64,000 nucleotides of DNA from Pseudomonas sp. HOU2 (GTDB taxonomy: Bacteria; Pseudomonadota; Gammaproteobacteria; Pseudomonadales; Pseudomonadaceae), in contig NZ_CP160398.1 of the NCBI RefSeq assembly GCF_040729435.1, forward strand, positions 1,178,001 through 1,242,000, in the 5' to 3' direction. The notes beneath the pieces were generated by a model that saw only the letters and a program-made list of their open reading frames with translations, ran no database searches and was not told the DNA's origin. This document shows positions 34,868 to 44,374 of this stretch, piece after piece (positions within the stretch are counted from its first letter, which is position 1; every line of letters begins with the position of its first letter). The position numbers and the translations under genes were made by a program.

Positions 34868-35976
34868 CGAACGACGCCTTTGATGATCTCGTCCATCATC
34901 ACCGTCTTGGCTTCGATTTCGCGGCAGGTATCGGTCAGGCGCTTGCCGAAGTTCGACAGGGCATTCGGCGCGTAAACGGTGTCGATGATGGTGTCGACAT
35001 TGATGTCGCCGCCGTTGATCACCCAGTCTTCCACGCCCATGTCCTGATAGGCGCCAAAGCCTTTGCGCTCATAGCTGATGTGGTACGCCGGAACACCGGA
35101 CAGCAGCGATTCGATGGCGCCGTGCAAACGCACGGAGATCACCAGGTCCGGCTGATACTTGGTAATCGTCGCCTTCAGCGACAGCAGCTCTTCGTTGATG
35201 CCCAGCTCGCGATAGAACGCACCGTCATCGTTGCCGCGAACGGCGCTCTGCACCGCGCAGACCACTTTGCTTTTGTTCTTCAGGCGCTGCAGCAGCACCT
35301 TCAGGTTGGCGACGTAGGCGACCTTCTTTTCCTTGCTCCACTCCGGCGGCTTGCGCAGCACCACGCACACGGTGGCCGGCGACGCGGCGCAACGGGTGAA
35401 CTTCGGTTGCTGAAGGATCTTGCTGGCCAACGACTGCACCGCCAGATCCGGCGCACGGTAGACGTTTTCGCAGGCATCGAACATCGCCGAGGAACGGTTA
35501 TCGCGCACGAACACCGCGTCGGCGCTGGCGTAGTGCTCGACAATCTTGCCGCTCTCGCCATGGAACGGGCCGATGCTTTGTGGCAGGTACACCGACGGCA
35601 CTTTGCTGAGGATCGCCGTTTCCAGTTGCTTGGCGTGGCCGAGTTTCAGCTTGATGTGTTCGAAGGCGCTTTTCGAGCGCATATAGCCGCCACCGACACC
35701 GACGATCAGATCGGTCTTGCGCAACAGATCCGCCAGCCCGGCATACGACTGGTTGAGGAACACCGCCTGCTTGACCCGCCCCAGGCCTTTGGCCGCCATC
35801 ACCGGCGCGTCGAAACGCGGGTGCGGCAGGTAATCGAAAGACTGCGGATCGGACGCGACGACATTGATCGCGGTGTCTTCGCCAAAGTTGCGCTGCACCA
35901 ACGCGATGGCCAGATCGACGAGCAGGCCGTCACCGGAGTTGGACGCACTGTAGCCATGCAAAATCGTTACGTTCAT
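34864..35976 (-). CDS. Polysaccharide pyruvyl transferase family protein
   Basis: Protein of 370 residues of the CsaB/WcaK type: TILHGYSASNSGDGLLVDLA at the N terminus, then VGVGGGYMRSK, VYLPQSIGPFHGE, VFVRDNRSS and a C-terminal PDLVISVRLHGAIESLLSGV. These enzymes put a pyruvate ketal on a sugar, giving the polymer negative charge. The start at ATG 35976 is chosen because the family motif begins immediately after it. Confidence 0.9.
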   Translation of the reverse strand: MNVTILHGYSASNSGDGLLVDLAIALVQRNFGEDTAINVVASDPQSFDYLPHPRFDAPVMAAKGLGRVKQAVFLNQSYAGLADLLRKTDLIVGVGGGYMRSKSAFEHIKLKLGHAKQLETAILSKVPSVYLPQSIGPFHGESGKIVEHYASADAVFVRDNRSSAMFDACENVYRAPDLAVQSLASKILQQPKFTRCAASPATVCVVLRKPPEWSKEKKVAYVANLKVLLQRLKNKSKVVCAVQSAVRGNDDGAFYRELGINEELLSLKATITKYQPDLVISVRLHGAIESLLSGVPAYHISYERKGFGAYQDMGVEDWVINGGDINVDTIIDTVYAPNALSNFGKRLTDTCREIEAKTVMMDEIIKGVVR

Positions 35977-35990
35977 AAGCTGAGTTCTAC

Positions 35991-37073
35991 TTAATAAGTG
36001 GGAGCGCAATACACGTCGTAGGTCTGGCGGATCATCAGCGCGGCACTGAAGCGCTCGCGCACGATATTCCGGCCTTCGCTGCCGAGGTCGAGCAACCGCG
36101 GCTTCTGGATTCGCGCCAGCACATCGGCCAGCGCCTGGTGATCACCGGTGGGAAAGACGTAGCCGGACACTTCATGGGTGACCAGTTCGGGCAGTGACGT
36201 GCAGTTGCTGGCGATCACCGGCAAACCCATGGCCATGCCTTCCAGCGGCACCATGGCAAAACCTTCCCAGCGGCTCGGAACGATCAGCGCGTCGGCCTGT
36301 TGATACAGTGCCTGCACTTCGGCCGGCGTGACCCACGGCAGGTACTCGACCGCGTCCATCTCGGGGCACTCGACCGTGTCCTCGTTGACCGCACTGCCGA
36401 CCACCGTCAGTTTCAGATCGCTGCGTTGCACCTTGGCAAACGCCTTGAGCAACACGTCGAAGCCCTTCTGGTAGTCGAGGCGACCGACAAACAGCAGATG
36501 AATCGGCGCGGGGCTCTCGGCCTTCGGCGCTTCGTCTCGCTGGTGGATGCCGTTGTAGATCAGCTTCATGCGCGAGCGCTGAATGCCGAACCGTGCGGCC
36601 TTGTCCATCTCGTAACGGCTGACGCAGATGATCACGTCGGTGACCCGCTGCAGGACCCGCTCGATCCATGCGTAGATCTTCTGCTTGGTCGGCGAGCTTT
36701 CCATCAGGAACGAAAAGGCGTGCGGGCAGTAGACGATTTTCGGCTTGCGCCACGGTCGCAGAAGCACACAGACCACACGGCCGATCACTCCGGAAAAGGT
36801 GCTGTGCAGATGCACCACGTCGGGTTTTTCCTTGAGCATCACCCGGGTCAGTTGCCAGGCAAAACGCAACAGCGAAAGCACATCCCGCCCGCTGCGTTCG
36901 AACGTGCGAATCTGCTGTGCATCGATGCCGTGCAGCTCTTGTTTCTGGTCGAGCGGCACCAGATAGACCAGCTCGTAATTTGAATCCTGGCCTTCGGGCG
37001 ACGCCGAGATGGTGCGGATAACGGTGGCGACCCCACCTTTTATCGTTTCAGCCACGTGCAGTATTTTCTTCAC
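35991..37073 (-). CDS. Glycosyltransferase family 4-like (GT-B fold)
   Basis: Protein of 360 residues from a GTG at 37073 with a GGGTGGG site; the reading frame upstream is spurious and overlaps wzc. N-terminal KILHVAETIKGGVATVI and C-terminal GRLDYQKGFDVLLKAF, then PSRWEGFAMVPLEGMAMGLP, are the GT-B donor-binding landmarks (retaining GT4, with an EGFAMVPLE version of the EX7E motif). It is the only glycosyltransferase in the cluster apart from the priming enzyme, so the repeat unit is either very simple or needs enzymes encoded elsewhere. Confidence 0.9.
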   Translation of the reverse strand: MKKILHVAETIKGGVATVIRTISASPEGQDSNYELVYLVPLDQKQELHGIDAQQIRTFERSGRDVLSLLRFAWQLTRVMLKEKPDVVHLHSTFSGVIGRVVCVLLRPWRKPKIVYCPHAFSFLMESSPTKQKIYAWIERVLQRVTDVIICVSRYEMDKAARFGIQRSRMKLIYNGIHQRDEAPKAESPAPIHLLFVGRLDYQKGFDVLLKAFAKVQRSDLKLTVVGSAVNEDTVECPEMDAVEYLPWVTPAEVQALYQQADALIVPSRWEGFAMVPLEGMAMGLPVIASNCTSLPELVTHEVSGYVFPTGDHQALADVLARIQKPRLLDLGSEGRNIVRERFSAALMIRQTYDVYCAPTY

Positions 37074-37113
37074 AACCCACCCACTTTCATGCCTGTTGGA
37101 ACGTCCCTGAATC

Positions 37114-39342
37114 TCAGGATTTGTCCGACGCGTATTCGTAGTTGTAATAGCCGTAGCTGCCATTGCCGTAATAGCTGGCCGCGCGCTTCTCGACGCCGTT
37201 GAACACCGCGCCCTTGAGCTCGATGCCGTTCTGCGCGAAGCGGCGAATGGTCGCTTCGATTTCCTTGGCCGGGTTCACCGCGAAACGCGTGACGATCAGG
37301 CTGATCCCGGCTTCACGCCCGACAATCGCTGCGTCGGTCACCGCCAGCAGTGGCGGCGTATCGATGATCACCACGTCGTAGCGCTGACTCAGCTCGGCGA
37401 GCAAATCGCGGAAGTTGGCGTGCATCAGCAGCTCGGAAGGATTCGGTGGAACCTGACCACGGCTGATGAAGTGCAGGTTGTCGATTTCCACCGTGTTGAT
37501 CGCCTGCTCGATGCTGCAGCGCTTGACCAGCAGATCCGACAGGCCATTGGCGATCGGCACATTCAGCGTCTTGTGCAGGTGGCCCTTGCGCATGTCGGCG
37601 TCGATCAGCAACACGCGCTGACCGCTCTGCGCCATGACCGCGGCGAGGTTGGACGAGACAAACGTCTTGCCAACCTGCGGGCTGGGGCCGGAGATCATGA
37701 TGCGGTTGTTGGTCGAATCCAGCGCGGCGAAATGCAGGCAGGTGCGCAGGCTGCGGATCGACTCGATGGACAGGTCGGTCGGGTTGCGCAGGGCCAGCAG
37801 ATAGGCCGGCGTCTCGGCGGTGATTTTTGCTCGGCCCTTTTTCGTGTCCTCGTCACGCTGCAACGCGCTGTAAGGAATCGACGCGTACACCGGCAGCCCG
37901 AGCTGTTCGATGGCTTCCGGGCCTTCCAGACCTTTGCTCAACGATTTGCGCAACAGCACCAGGGCCACGCCGACAAAGGCGCCGAGGAACGTCGCGATCA
38001 GCACGATCAGGGCTTTTTTCGGTTTGACCGGGCTGCTCAGGTCGACATCTGCCGGATCGATCAGGCGCACATTGCCCACCGCCCCGGCGCGGACGATGTC
38101 CAGTTCCTGGGACTTGTTCAGCAACTGCGTGTAGATCTGCGAAGCCACTTCCACATCGCGGGTCAGGTTGAGCAGCTCCTGCTGCGTGGCCGGCAGATCA
38201 CCGACCTTGCCTTCCAGCGACTTCTGCTGCTGGGTCAACTCACCGATCTGCGACATCAAGGCGCGATACGCCGGATGCTGCTTGGTGAACTTGCGATCCA
38301 TTTCCGCCTGCTGCATTTTCAGCTCGGAAATCCGCGTTTCCAGCGCCACGGACTGACCGAGCACCGACTGGGTTTCCAGGGAAATGTTCACGGTCTTGCC
38401 GTGGGTCTGATACGCGTTGAGCGCATCGCTGGCCTTGGCCAGATCACGCTTGACCTGCGGCAACTGACTTTGCAGGAACGCCAGGCTTTGCGCCGCTTCC
38501 GCCGAGGTGCGGCGCACGTTCTGGTCCACGTAGAGCGCGGCGATCTTGTTGAGGATCTTCACCGCCTCGGCCGCATCGGCGCTGGCCAGCGCCAGACGGA
38601 TAATCCCCGACTCTTTACCTTGCTCGGAGATATCCAGCGCATCCTGGTAACCCTGAATGGTCACGATCCGTGGATTGCGCACCACTTCAAAGCGAGTACC
38701 CGGGTTGGCTTGCAGGCGCTCGATCAAACCCTCGACGCCGTCCTGGGCGAAGGCTTCGCCGGCGACGCCCTCGACCAACAGGTTGTCGTTGTCATCGAGC
38801 AACTGAAAGTGCTGTTGTTCGCCAGCCACCAGGGTGAGCTTCTTGCCCAACAACTCTTTGGACAGATTGAGTCGAGTGAACTCCAGACGCTCGCCGCCCC
38901 AGGCGTAGCTGTTGAAGCCAAAACGCGGCGGCGCCACGCTGAACTCGGTTTCGCCGCGATAACGCCGGGCGAGAAAACCGCCGACCACCGGGAAGGTGTT
39001 GGGCGTGACGTCGATGTCCAGACGCAGGTCGTCGACGGTTTTGCCGATCACCGCGCGGGACTTGATGATGCCGATTTCGGTCACCGACGGCGATTGTCCG
39101 CCGAGCATGCTGCTGAGGTCGGAAAAGCCGAGCATGTCGTTCTTTTTCGGTTCGACCTGCACCAGCGCGTTCGCCAGGTACACCGGCGTCGCCAATACCG
39201 CATAGGCAACGCCGGCGGCCATGAATGCACCGGTGAATGCACCGATCAACCATTTCTGGTCGATCAAACTGCCGAATATGCCGAGAAGATCAATACTGTC
39301 TTGATCGTTATCACGGTTGGCGATTACTGACGGTAACTGCAT
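37114..39342 (-). CDS. wzc: Polysaccharide co-polymerase and tyrosine autokinase (Wzc)
   Basis: Protein of 742 residues. An N-terminal Wzz domain lies between two helices (WLIGAFTGAFMAAGVAYAV; ALIVLIATFLGAFVGVALVL) with coiled coil before the second. The C-terminal BY-kinase has Walker A (SGPSPQVGKTFVSSN), Walker A' (VLLIDADMRKG) and Walker B (VVIIDTPPLL). The end is a tyrosine cluster (SYYGNGSYGYYNYEY), the autophosphorylation site. Its phosphorylation cycle controls chain length and the Wza channel. wzb lies immediately upstream. Confidence 0.95.
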   Translation of the reverse strand: MQLPSVIANRDNDQDSIDLLGIFGSLIDQKWLIGAFTGAFMAAGVAYAVLATPVYLANALVQVEPKKNDMLGFSDLSSMLGGQSPSVTEIGIIKSRAVIGKTVDDLRLDIDVTPNTFPVVGGFLARRYRGETEFSVAPPRFGFNSYAWGGERLEFTRLNLSKELLGKKLTLVAGEQQHFQLLDDNDNLLVEGVAGEAFAQDGVEGLIERLQANPGTRFEVVRNPRIVTIQGYQDALDISEQGKESGIIRLALASADAAEAVKILNKIAALYVDQNVRRTSAEAAQSLAFLQSQLPQVKRDLAKASDALNAYQTHGKTVNISLETQSVLGQSVALETRISELKMQQAEMDRKFTKQHPAYRALMSQIGELTQQQKSLEGKVGDLPATQQELLNLTRDVEVASQIYTQLLNKSQELDIVRAGAVGNVRLIDPADVDLSSPVKPKKALIVLIATFLGAFVGVALVLLRKSLSKGLEGPEAIEQLGLPVYASIPYSALQRDEDTKKGRAKITAETPAYLLALRNPTDLSIESIRSLRTCLHFAALDSTNNRIMISGPSPQVGKTFVSSNLAAVMAQSGQRVLLIDADMRKGHLHKTLNVPIANGLSDLLVKRCSIEQAINTVEIDNLHFISRGQVPPNPSELLMHANFRDLLAELSQRYDVVIIDTPPLLAVTDAAIVGREAGISLIVTRFAVNPAKEIEATIRRFAQNGIELKGAVFNGVEKRAASYYGNGSYGYYNYEYASDKS

Positions 39343-39380
39343 AAGTCTTTCTTACCATTCACTGATCTGAAGAATATTCA

Positions 39381-39821
39381 TCAATGTCCGAGGCGCTGCG
39401 CCCACGAGCTAACAGCATCTTCAATCAATGCATGGGCATGAATAAAAGCGGCCTTACCTTGACGATACGGATCCTGTATTTCTCTTTCGCTCTGCCACTT
39501 GCCGAGAAGAAACACTTTGCCTCGGGCGTGCGAGGCAATCTTCAGCACCTGATTCACATGTTGTTTTTCCATGACCAGAATCAGGTCTGATTCATTGACG
39601 ATATCGGCGGTCAATTGCCGGGCCCGGAAACCCTCGGCGCTGTGCCCGTGGTCTTCCAGCACCTGGCGCGCCGAGGCTTCCATGCCTTCGCCGACCCGCG
39701 CAGAGAGACCTGCGGAAGTCACCGAAATGGTTGAGGGGGTCAGCGCATTACGCAGCAGAAGTTCTGCTGTCGGACTTCGGCAAATATTGCCAACGCACAC
39801 GACGAGGATCTTTTTGAACAA
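39381..39821 (-). CDS. wzb: Low-molecular-weight protein-tyrosine phosphatase (Wzb)
   Basis: Dephosphorylates the Wzc tyrosine cluster. The protein of 146 residues has the P-loop CVGNICRS near the N terminus and the catalytic Asp in QDPYRQG. The start is a TTG at 39821; no ATG or GTG is available that keeps the P-loop strand, and the ribosome binding site is weak, so low expression is likely. First gene of the minus-strand polysaccharide operon, 38 bases before wzc. Confidence 0.94.
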   Translation of the reverse strand: MFKKILVVCVGNICRSPTAELLLRNALTPSTISVTSAGLSARVGEGMEASARQVLEDHGHSAEGFRARQLTADIVNESDLILVMEKQHVNQVLKIASHARGKVFLLGKWQSEREIQDPYRQGKAAFIHAHALIEDAVSSWAQRLGH

Positions 39822-39974
39822 GGTTTACATTCCTGTGTAATATCATTCTGCCAACATCTAGAGCGGATCTTAATGAACCCACTAGATCATTCTGCACTCA
39901 GAAATAGATTCGCCCTGTTAGTACCAGCGTATTAAGTACCACAGGGTCAAAAGCCGCCAAAACACAATTACCGG

Positions 39975-39987
39975 ACTAAAAATAACT
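39975..39987 (+). promoter_or_regulatory. Shared 13-mer upstream of the glycoside hydrolase
   Basis: ACTAAAAATAACT, identical to 28591-28603 upstream of galU. ATAACATTG follows at 40020-40028, as it does (more closely) upstream of galU. Confidence 0.45.
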
Positions 39988-40112
39988 GTGATTTTCAGGT
40001 CTTGTTTTCCTGACAAAAAATAACATTGGCGCACTTAGTGCCATTGTCAGTTTCGAAACAGTTATCTCGAGATATCTTTTCGCCGTTGTCACTTCTCACC
40101 CGGAGAACCGAC

Positions 40113-41063
40113 ATGAAATCAGCCCATCTCAAACACCTGAGCGCCCTGACCCTGTTACTGCTGGCGGCAACCGGCCAGAGTCAGGCCAATGAACTGTTCC
40201 CGGCATTGCCCGCCAATAAAACCATCGGGGTTCAGGTCAAGGTCCAGACCTTCTCCGCTGCCGACGCCGAGCGCGTCAAAGCCACCGGCTTCAGTTTCGT
40301 GCGCTTTGGCGTATGGACTGACAGCCTGCCCAGCGCGGCCTACCAGAAGCAGATCAGCGATGCCTTCGCCGTGGCCCGCGCGGCCGGTCTGCCGGTGCTG
40401 ATGACCCTGCGCGCGACCAAGCCGTTACCGGCCAATGATCTGGCGAACGCGGGGGTCGCGTATGCCAACGCGCTGAACAGCCTGGCAGCGACCTATGGCT
40501 CACAACTGGTGGCGATCGAGCTATGGAATGAGCCGGACCTCGGCACCTACTGGCCGACCGGCAATTTCGATACGACCTTCGTGCCGTTCATGAGCGCAGC
40601 GTGCAAGACCTTGCAAGACAAACCCCAGACTGTCCCGGTAATCGGTTTTGGTTTTGCCCGGCCACCGACTGCCGGCTCGGCGTCCACCGTGGCACTCAAC
40701 CGAATCGTCAGCGAATACCCCAAATGTCTCAACGCGGTTTCCTACCATCCCTACGGCATGAGCGGCACGCAGATCAGCAACGCCCAAGCGTTTATCCAAC
40801 AGAACTTCCATCTGCCGGGGGTGATCAGCGAATGGGGTATCTCGGCGCTCGCCTCCAACGGCGGGATTGAGGGTCAGGCCAGCAAAATCAGCGCGTTCGT
40901 TGCCGATATCAAGACCCGCAACATCGCCCTGACCTCGATCTACGAATGGAAGAACAGCGACACCGGCAGCAATGACCGCGAGAAGAATTTCGGTTTGTTG
41001 ACCTCCGATGGCCAGCCGAAACCGGCGGAAACCGCAGTCAAAACCCAGCTGAGCCAGCAATAA
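40113..41063 (+). CDS. Secreted glycoside hydrolase (clan GH-A, PslG-like)
   Basis: Protein of 316 residues with a signal peptide (ALTLLLLAATGQSQA) and a TIM-barrel with both clan-A catalytic glutamates: ELWNEPD (acid/base) and VISEWG (nucleophile). The overall plan recalls GH39-type PslG, a periplasmic endoglycosidase tied to the Psl polymer. Here it likely trims the polysaccharide made by the divergent wzb-wzc operon during export. ATG 40113 has a CGGAGAA site. The family number is not certain from inspection. Confidence 0.85.
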   Translation: MKSAHLKHLSALTLLLLAATGQSQANELFPALPANKTIGVQVKVQTFSAADAERVKATGFSFVRFGVWTDSLPSAAYQKQISDAFAVARAAGLPVLMTLRATKPLPANDLANAGVAYANALNSLAATYGSQLVAIELWNEPDLGTYWPTGNFDTTFVPFMSAACKTLQDKPQTVPVIGFGFARPPTAGSASTVALNRIVSEYPKCLNAVSYHPYGMSGTQISNAQAFIQQNFHLPGVISEWGISALASNGGIEGQASKISAFVADIKTRNIALTSIYEWKNSDTGSNDREKNFGLLTSDGQPKPAETAVKTQLSQQ

Positions 41064-41270
41064 CCTCCATCAATGTGCCCAAGGGGCGCTGGCCGTCAGT
41101 TGCTTTGAACCTGCGGCCGATTTTGGCATCGTATTCATCGATACCGCGCCCCACCGTTCAAACAGCCGTTCTCAGGTTGTTGCCCCCGGGGAACCCATTG
41201 CGCCTCGACGCCCTTGAGTGGCCGTCAGCGCTCGGGTAATGTCGTCAAACCCACAGGACAGAGCACACCC

Positions 41271-42197
41271 ATGACTTCCAAGCTGGAACAACTCAAACAG
41301 ATGACCACCGTAGTTGCCGACACTGGCGACTTCGAAGCGATCGCCCGGGTCAAGCCGGTCGACGCCACCACCAACCCTTCCCTGCTGCTCAAGGCCGCCG
41401 CCATCCCGGGCTATGCCGAGTTGCTGAACGCCTGCGTCAGCGACTGCAAGGGCGACGTGGGTCTGGCCAGCGACCGTTTCGGCGTCGCTGTCGGCCAGGA
41501 AATCCTCAAGGTGATTCCGGGCCGCATTTCCACCGAGGTGGATGCGCGCCTGTCGTTCGACCAGGACGCCGTGCTCAAGCGTGCGCATCGCCTGATCGAA
41601 CTGTACGACAAGGCCGGCGTCGGCCGTGACCGCGTACTGATCAAGATCGCTTCGACCTGGGAAGGCATCCGCGCTGCCGAGATCCTCGAGAAGGAAGGCA
41701 TCCAGACCAACCTGACCCTGCTGTTCTCCTTCGCTCAGGCTGCCGCATGCGCTGACGCCGGGGTGTTCCTGATTTCGCCGTTCGTGGGCCGCATCTACGA
41801 CTGGTACAAGAAGGCCAACGGCAACGACTACACCGGCGCCGATGATCCGGGCGTGCAGTCGGTGACCCGCATCTACAACTACTACAAGGCCAATGACTAC
41901 AAGACTGTGGTCATGGGCGCCAGCTTCCGTAATCTGAGCCAGATCGAGCAATTGGCCGGCTGCGATCGCCTGACCATCAGCCCGGACCTGATCGACAAGC
42001 TCGCGGCAGACACCGGCAAACTGGAGCGCAAACTCGCCCCGGGCCACGCCGGCGAAGCGCGCCTGAGCCTCAACGAAGCGCAATTCCGCTGGTTGTCCAA
42101 CGAAGACGCGATGGCCACCGAGAAACTGGCCGAGGGCATCCGTCAGTTTGCCCGTGACCAGGAGAAGCTTGAGGCGCTGTTGCAGGCCAAGCTGTGA
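41271..42197 (+). CDS. tal: Transaldolase
   Basis: Pentose phosphate pathway transfer of dihydroxyacetone between sugar phosphates. The protein of 308 residues carries [13 protein letters not shown] near the N terminus, the Schiff-base Lys in [15 protein letters not shown], and [10 protein letters not shown]. In Pseudomonas it is followed, as here, by the convergent rssC-rssB genes. Confidence 0.96.
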   Translation: MTSKLEQLKQMTTVVADTGDFEAIARVKPVDATTNPSLLLKAAAIPGYAELLNACVSDCKGDVGLASDRFGVAVGQEILKVIPGRISTEVDARLSFDQDAVLKRAHRLIELYDKAGVGRDRVLIKIASTWEGIRAAEILEKEGIQTNLTLLFSFAQAAACADAGVFLISPFVGRIYDWYKKANGNDYTGADDPGVQSVTRIYNYYKANDYKTVVMGASFRNLSQIEQLAGCDRLTISPDLIDKLAADTGKLERKLAPGHAGEARLSLNEAQFRWLSNEDAMATEKLAEGIRQFARDQEKLEALLQAKL

Positions 42198-42216
42198 TCT
42201 GAGCGGTTGAAATGCA

Positions 42217-42252
42217 AAAAAGGGCGAACCCGATTGGGTTCGCCCTTTTTTG
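42217..42252. terminator. Bidirectional terminator after tal
   Basis: GGGCGAACCC (42223) pairs with GGGTTCGCCC (42237) around GATT, with A-run before and T-run after. Confidence 0.93.
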
Positions 42253-42299
42253 TTGGTGGTGTCCAGCGCAAATGATGGCTTATGGCAGGCGGTGTCCTT

Positions 42300-42429
42300 G
42301 TGGCGAGGGAGCTTGCTCCCGCTGGGCTGCGAAGCGGCCCAATTGGCTATCCGGTTTTTTCAGAAACACCGTGCCGGCAGGTTTTATGGCTGCTGCGCAG
42401 CCAAGCGGGAGCAAGCTCCCTCGCCACAG
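42300..42429. repeat. REP inverted pair
   Basis: GTGGCGAGGGAGCTTGCTCC and its complement (ending 42429), with inner arms GGGCTGCGAAGC and GCTGCGCAGCC. Between tal and rssC. Confidence 0.88.
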
Positions 42430-42436
42430 AGGCCAC

Positions 42437-42919
42437 TCAGTGCCGCTCGAGGGCGTTCACCAGGTCATGGAAGGCTTCACGATTGGAGTCGTTCAGGCCC
42501 ATGAGGATCTTGTGCGCTTCGAGCACCTTGATCCGCACCACTTCCTCGGACTGATCCTGGTCCGGCAGGTCGTCCAGGCACTCGGGGCACGGCACCGGGT
42601 GGTTGACGATGTTGAACACCTGCTCGAAGCCCATCGATTGCAGCAGACGGGTGATGTCTTCGTGGGTGGTGACGACGGTCGGCAGCAGGCCGACCTTCTG
42701 CCGCGACAGGATCGACAATTTGGCCAGCAGGCCGAGGGTGGTGCTGTCGATGCTACGGGTTTCGGTCAAATCGATCACGATCGCGTTGAAATTCAACGCG
42801 GTGAAGATTTTCTCAATAGTCGCATCCAACGCCGAACACAGGGTCAGGCGAACTTCACCGACGAACTTCAGGACGAAGGTGCCGTCCTGTTCGGCGAACT
42901 GGATTCTACCGGTACTCAT
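42437..42919 (-). CDS. rssC: STAS-domain anti-sigma factor antagonist (RssC-like)
   Basis: Protein of 160 residues with an N-terminal STAS domain (FVLKFVGEVRLTLCSALDATI, then IDLTETRSIDSTTLGLLAKL with the phosphorylatable Ser) and an acidic tail containing CPECLDDLPDQDQ with a CxxC. Partner-switching antagonist probably dephosphorylated by the adjacent RssB phosphatase. Its ATG overlaps the rssB stop by four bases. In P. aeruginosa the homologous pair lies between tal and a PilZ gene in the same order and has been linked to RpoS control. Confidence 0.85.
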   Translation of the reverse strand: MSTGRIQFAEQDGTFVLKFVGEVRLTLCSALDATIEKIFTALNFNAIVIDLTETRSIDSTTLGLLAKLSILSRQKVGLLPTVVTTHEDITRLLQSMGFEQVFNIVNHPVPCPECLDDLPDQDQSEEVVRIKVLEAHKILMGLNDSNREAFHDLVNALERH

Positions 42920-44100
42920 TGAAGATTCCTGCTCAACACCAACAGGGCGATATCATCCGGCATCTCCCCTAGCGTGGCCAATTCAAACACTTGCCGCAGA
43001 CCATCCAGGCTGCCGCCCGCCGCCTTCACCCGTTGAGGCAAGGCAGCTTCTTTTTCCTTGAGCGTCGGTTCTGGCAACAGATCCAGAATGCCGTCGGACA
43101 TCAGCGTCAGGCTGAACGTCGGAGGCAGCTCAAGCACGTGATCTTCGTAGGTGGCCTCATTGAACAGGCCCACCGGCAAACCGCGGCCTTCGAGGTAACG
43201 AACACTGTCAGGCGTGTACAACACAGGCAACGGCAGATGGCCGCCGATGCTATAGGTCAACAAACCGGTCTCCTCGTCGATGACTCCACCGACCATTGTG
43301 ACGTGTTTGCCCAGCTTACAACTGATCAGCCCCCGGTTGATATGTCCAAGGACTTCCGAAGGCTTGAATTCCGGCAACGTGCCGTTGCGCTTGGACTCGA
43401 ACAACAGGCGCGTGGTCATGAACTTCAGCAGCACGGTGACGAACGCCGAAGAGGCGCCATGGCCCGATACGTCGGCCAGGTAGAACGCCACCCGACGCTC
43501 GTCGACGCGGAAGTAGTCGACAAAATCACCCGACAGGTACAGCGACGGGATGATCTGGTGGGCAAACTGGAACTCGTCGATGCGCCACGGGCTTTCCGGC
43601 AGCATGTTCATCTGCACCTGGCGACCGGCGTTCTGGTCTTCCTGGAGCAGGTTCAGGCTGGCTTCGAGCTCGCGGTTGGCCTTCTCCAGCTTCTCGCGGT
43701 AGCGCTGGTTCTCCAGCAGCAGGTGCGCACGATCAAGCGCACGACGCACCGAGTGCTCGAGCACGGCCAGGTCTTCGAGAGGCTTGATCAGGTAGTCCGC
43801 CGCGCCCAGGCGCAGCGCCTCAACCGCGTCGTTCATCACGCCGGCACCCGAAACGACGATCATCGGCGTTTGCGGTGAGCGCTCGGTGACCTGACGGATA
43901 AGTTCGAGACCACCCATCTGCGGCATGCGCAGATCGCAGATGACCAAGTCGGGCTTGTCTTGCTCGAATACCTGAAGACCCTGTTGGCCGTTGCTGGCCT
44001 GCAGGACGCTGAAACCACTGTCTTCCAAATAGGCCGCGAGGCTCGCGCGCACTACTTCGTCATCATCGATTATCAGCAGCGTGGCACTGGTTTTTGGCAT
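42916..44100 (-). CDS. rssB: Response regulator fused to PP2C phosphatase (RssB-like)
   Basis: Protein of 394 residues. The N-terminal receiver (LLIIDDDEVVRASL, phospho-acceptor D56 in VICDLRMP, Lys in YLIKP) is joined by a coiled coil (about 130-160) to a PP2C/SpoIIE-type serine phosphatase domain with SGDFVDYF, ADVSGHG, SDGILDLLPE and MPDDIALLVL, all metal-binding Asp present. It should control the phosphorylation of the STAS partner encoded directly downstream and thereby RpoS activity or stability. Confidence 0.9.
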   Translation of the reverse strand: MPKTSATLLIIDDDEVVRASLAAYLEDSGFSVLQASNGQQGLQVFEQDKPDLVICDLRMPQMGGLELIRQVTERSPQTPMIVVSGAGVMNDAVEALRLGAADYLIKPLEDLAVLEHSVRRALDRAHLLLENQRYREKLEKANRELEASLNLLQEDQNAGRQVQMNMLPESPWRIDEFQFAHQIIPSLYLSGDFVDYFRVDERRVAFYLADVSGHGASSAFVTVLLKFMTTRLLFESKRNGTLPEFKPSEVLGHINRGLISCKLGKHVTMVGGVIDEETGLLTYSIGGHLPLPVLYTPDSVRYLEGRGLPVGLFNEATYEDHVLELPPTFSLTLMSDGILDLLPEPTLKEKEAALPQRVKAAGGSLDGLRQVFELATLGEMPDDIALLVLSRNLQ

Positions 44101-44374
44101 GTGGGCAAACGGCGCCAGAATTAGGTTGGCGTAGCAGGCGGGGCATCGGCCCGGCTCAGACTACTGGATTCGCTTTCTAGCCTCTCTGCTGCACCGCTTT
44201 CGAGCACTGAGCCGGAACGCGATTGCACCAGAGGTGCCCTTCTAAGGCGCAGACGGTACTCCCATCCGCGGGGCGTTTCAAGCATGCGCCGATGGTCGCT
44301 TGACGACTTTACTTGTCAAATCACCGAGAGTTATAAGAACAGCTCAAACCGTAACCCAATGGAAGGTCGAAGCC

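Noticed and set aside
37420..39330. Long plus-strand open frame opposite wzc
   Set aside because: Shadow frame typical of GC-rich antisense DNA; wzc on the minus strand has all expected motifs.
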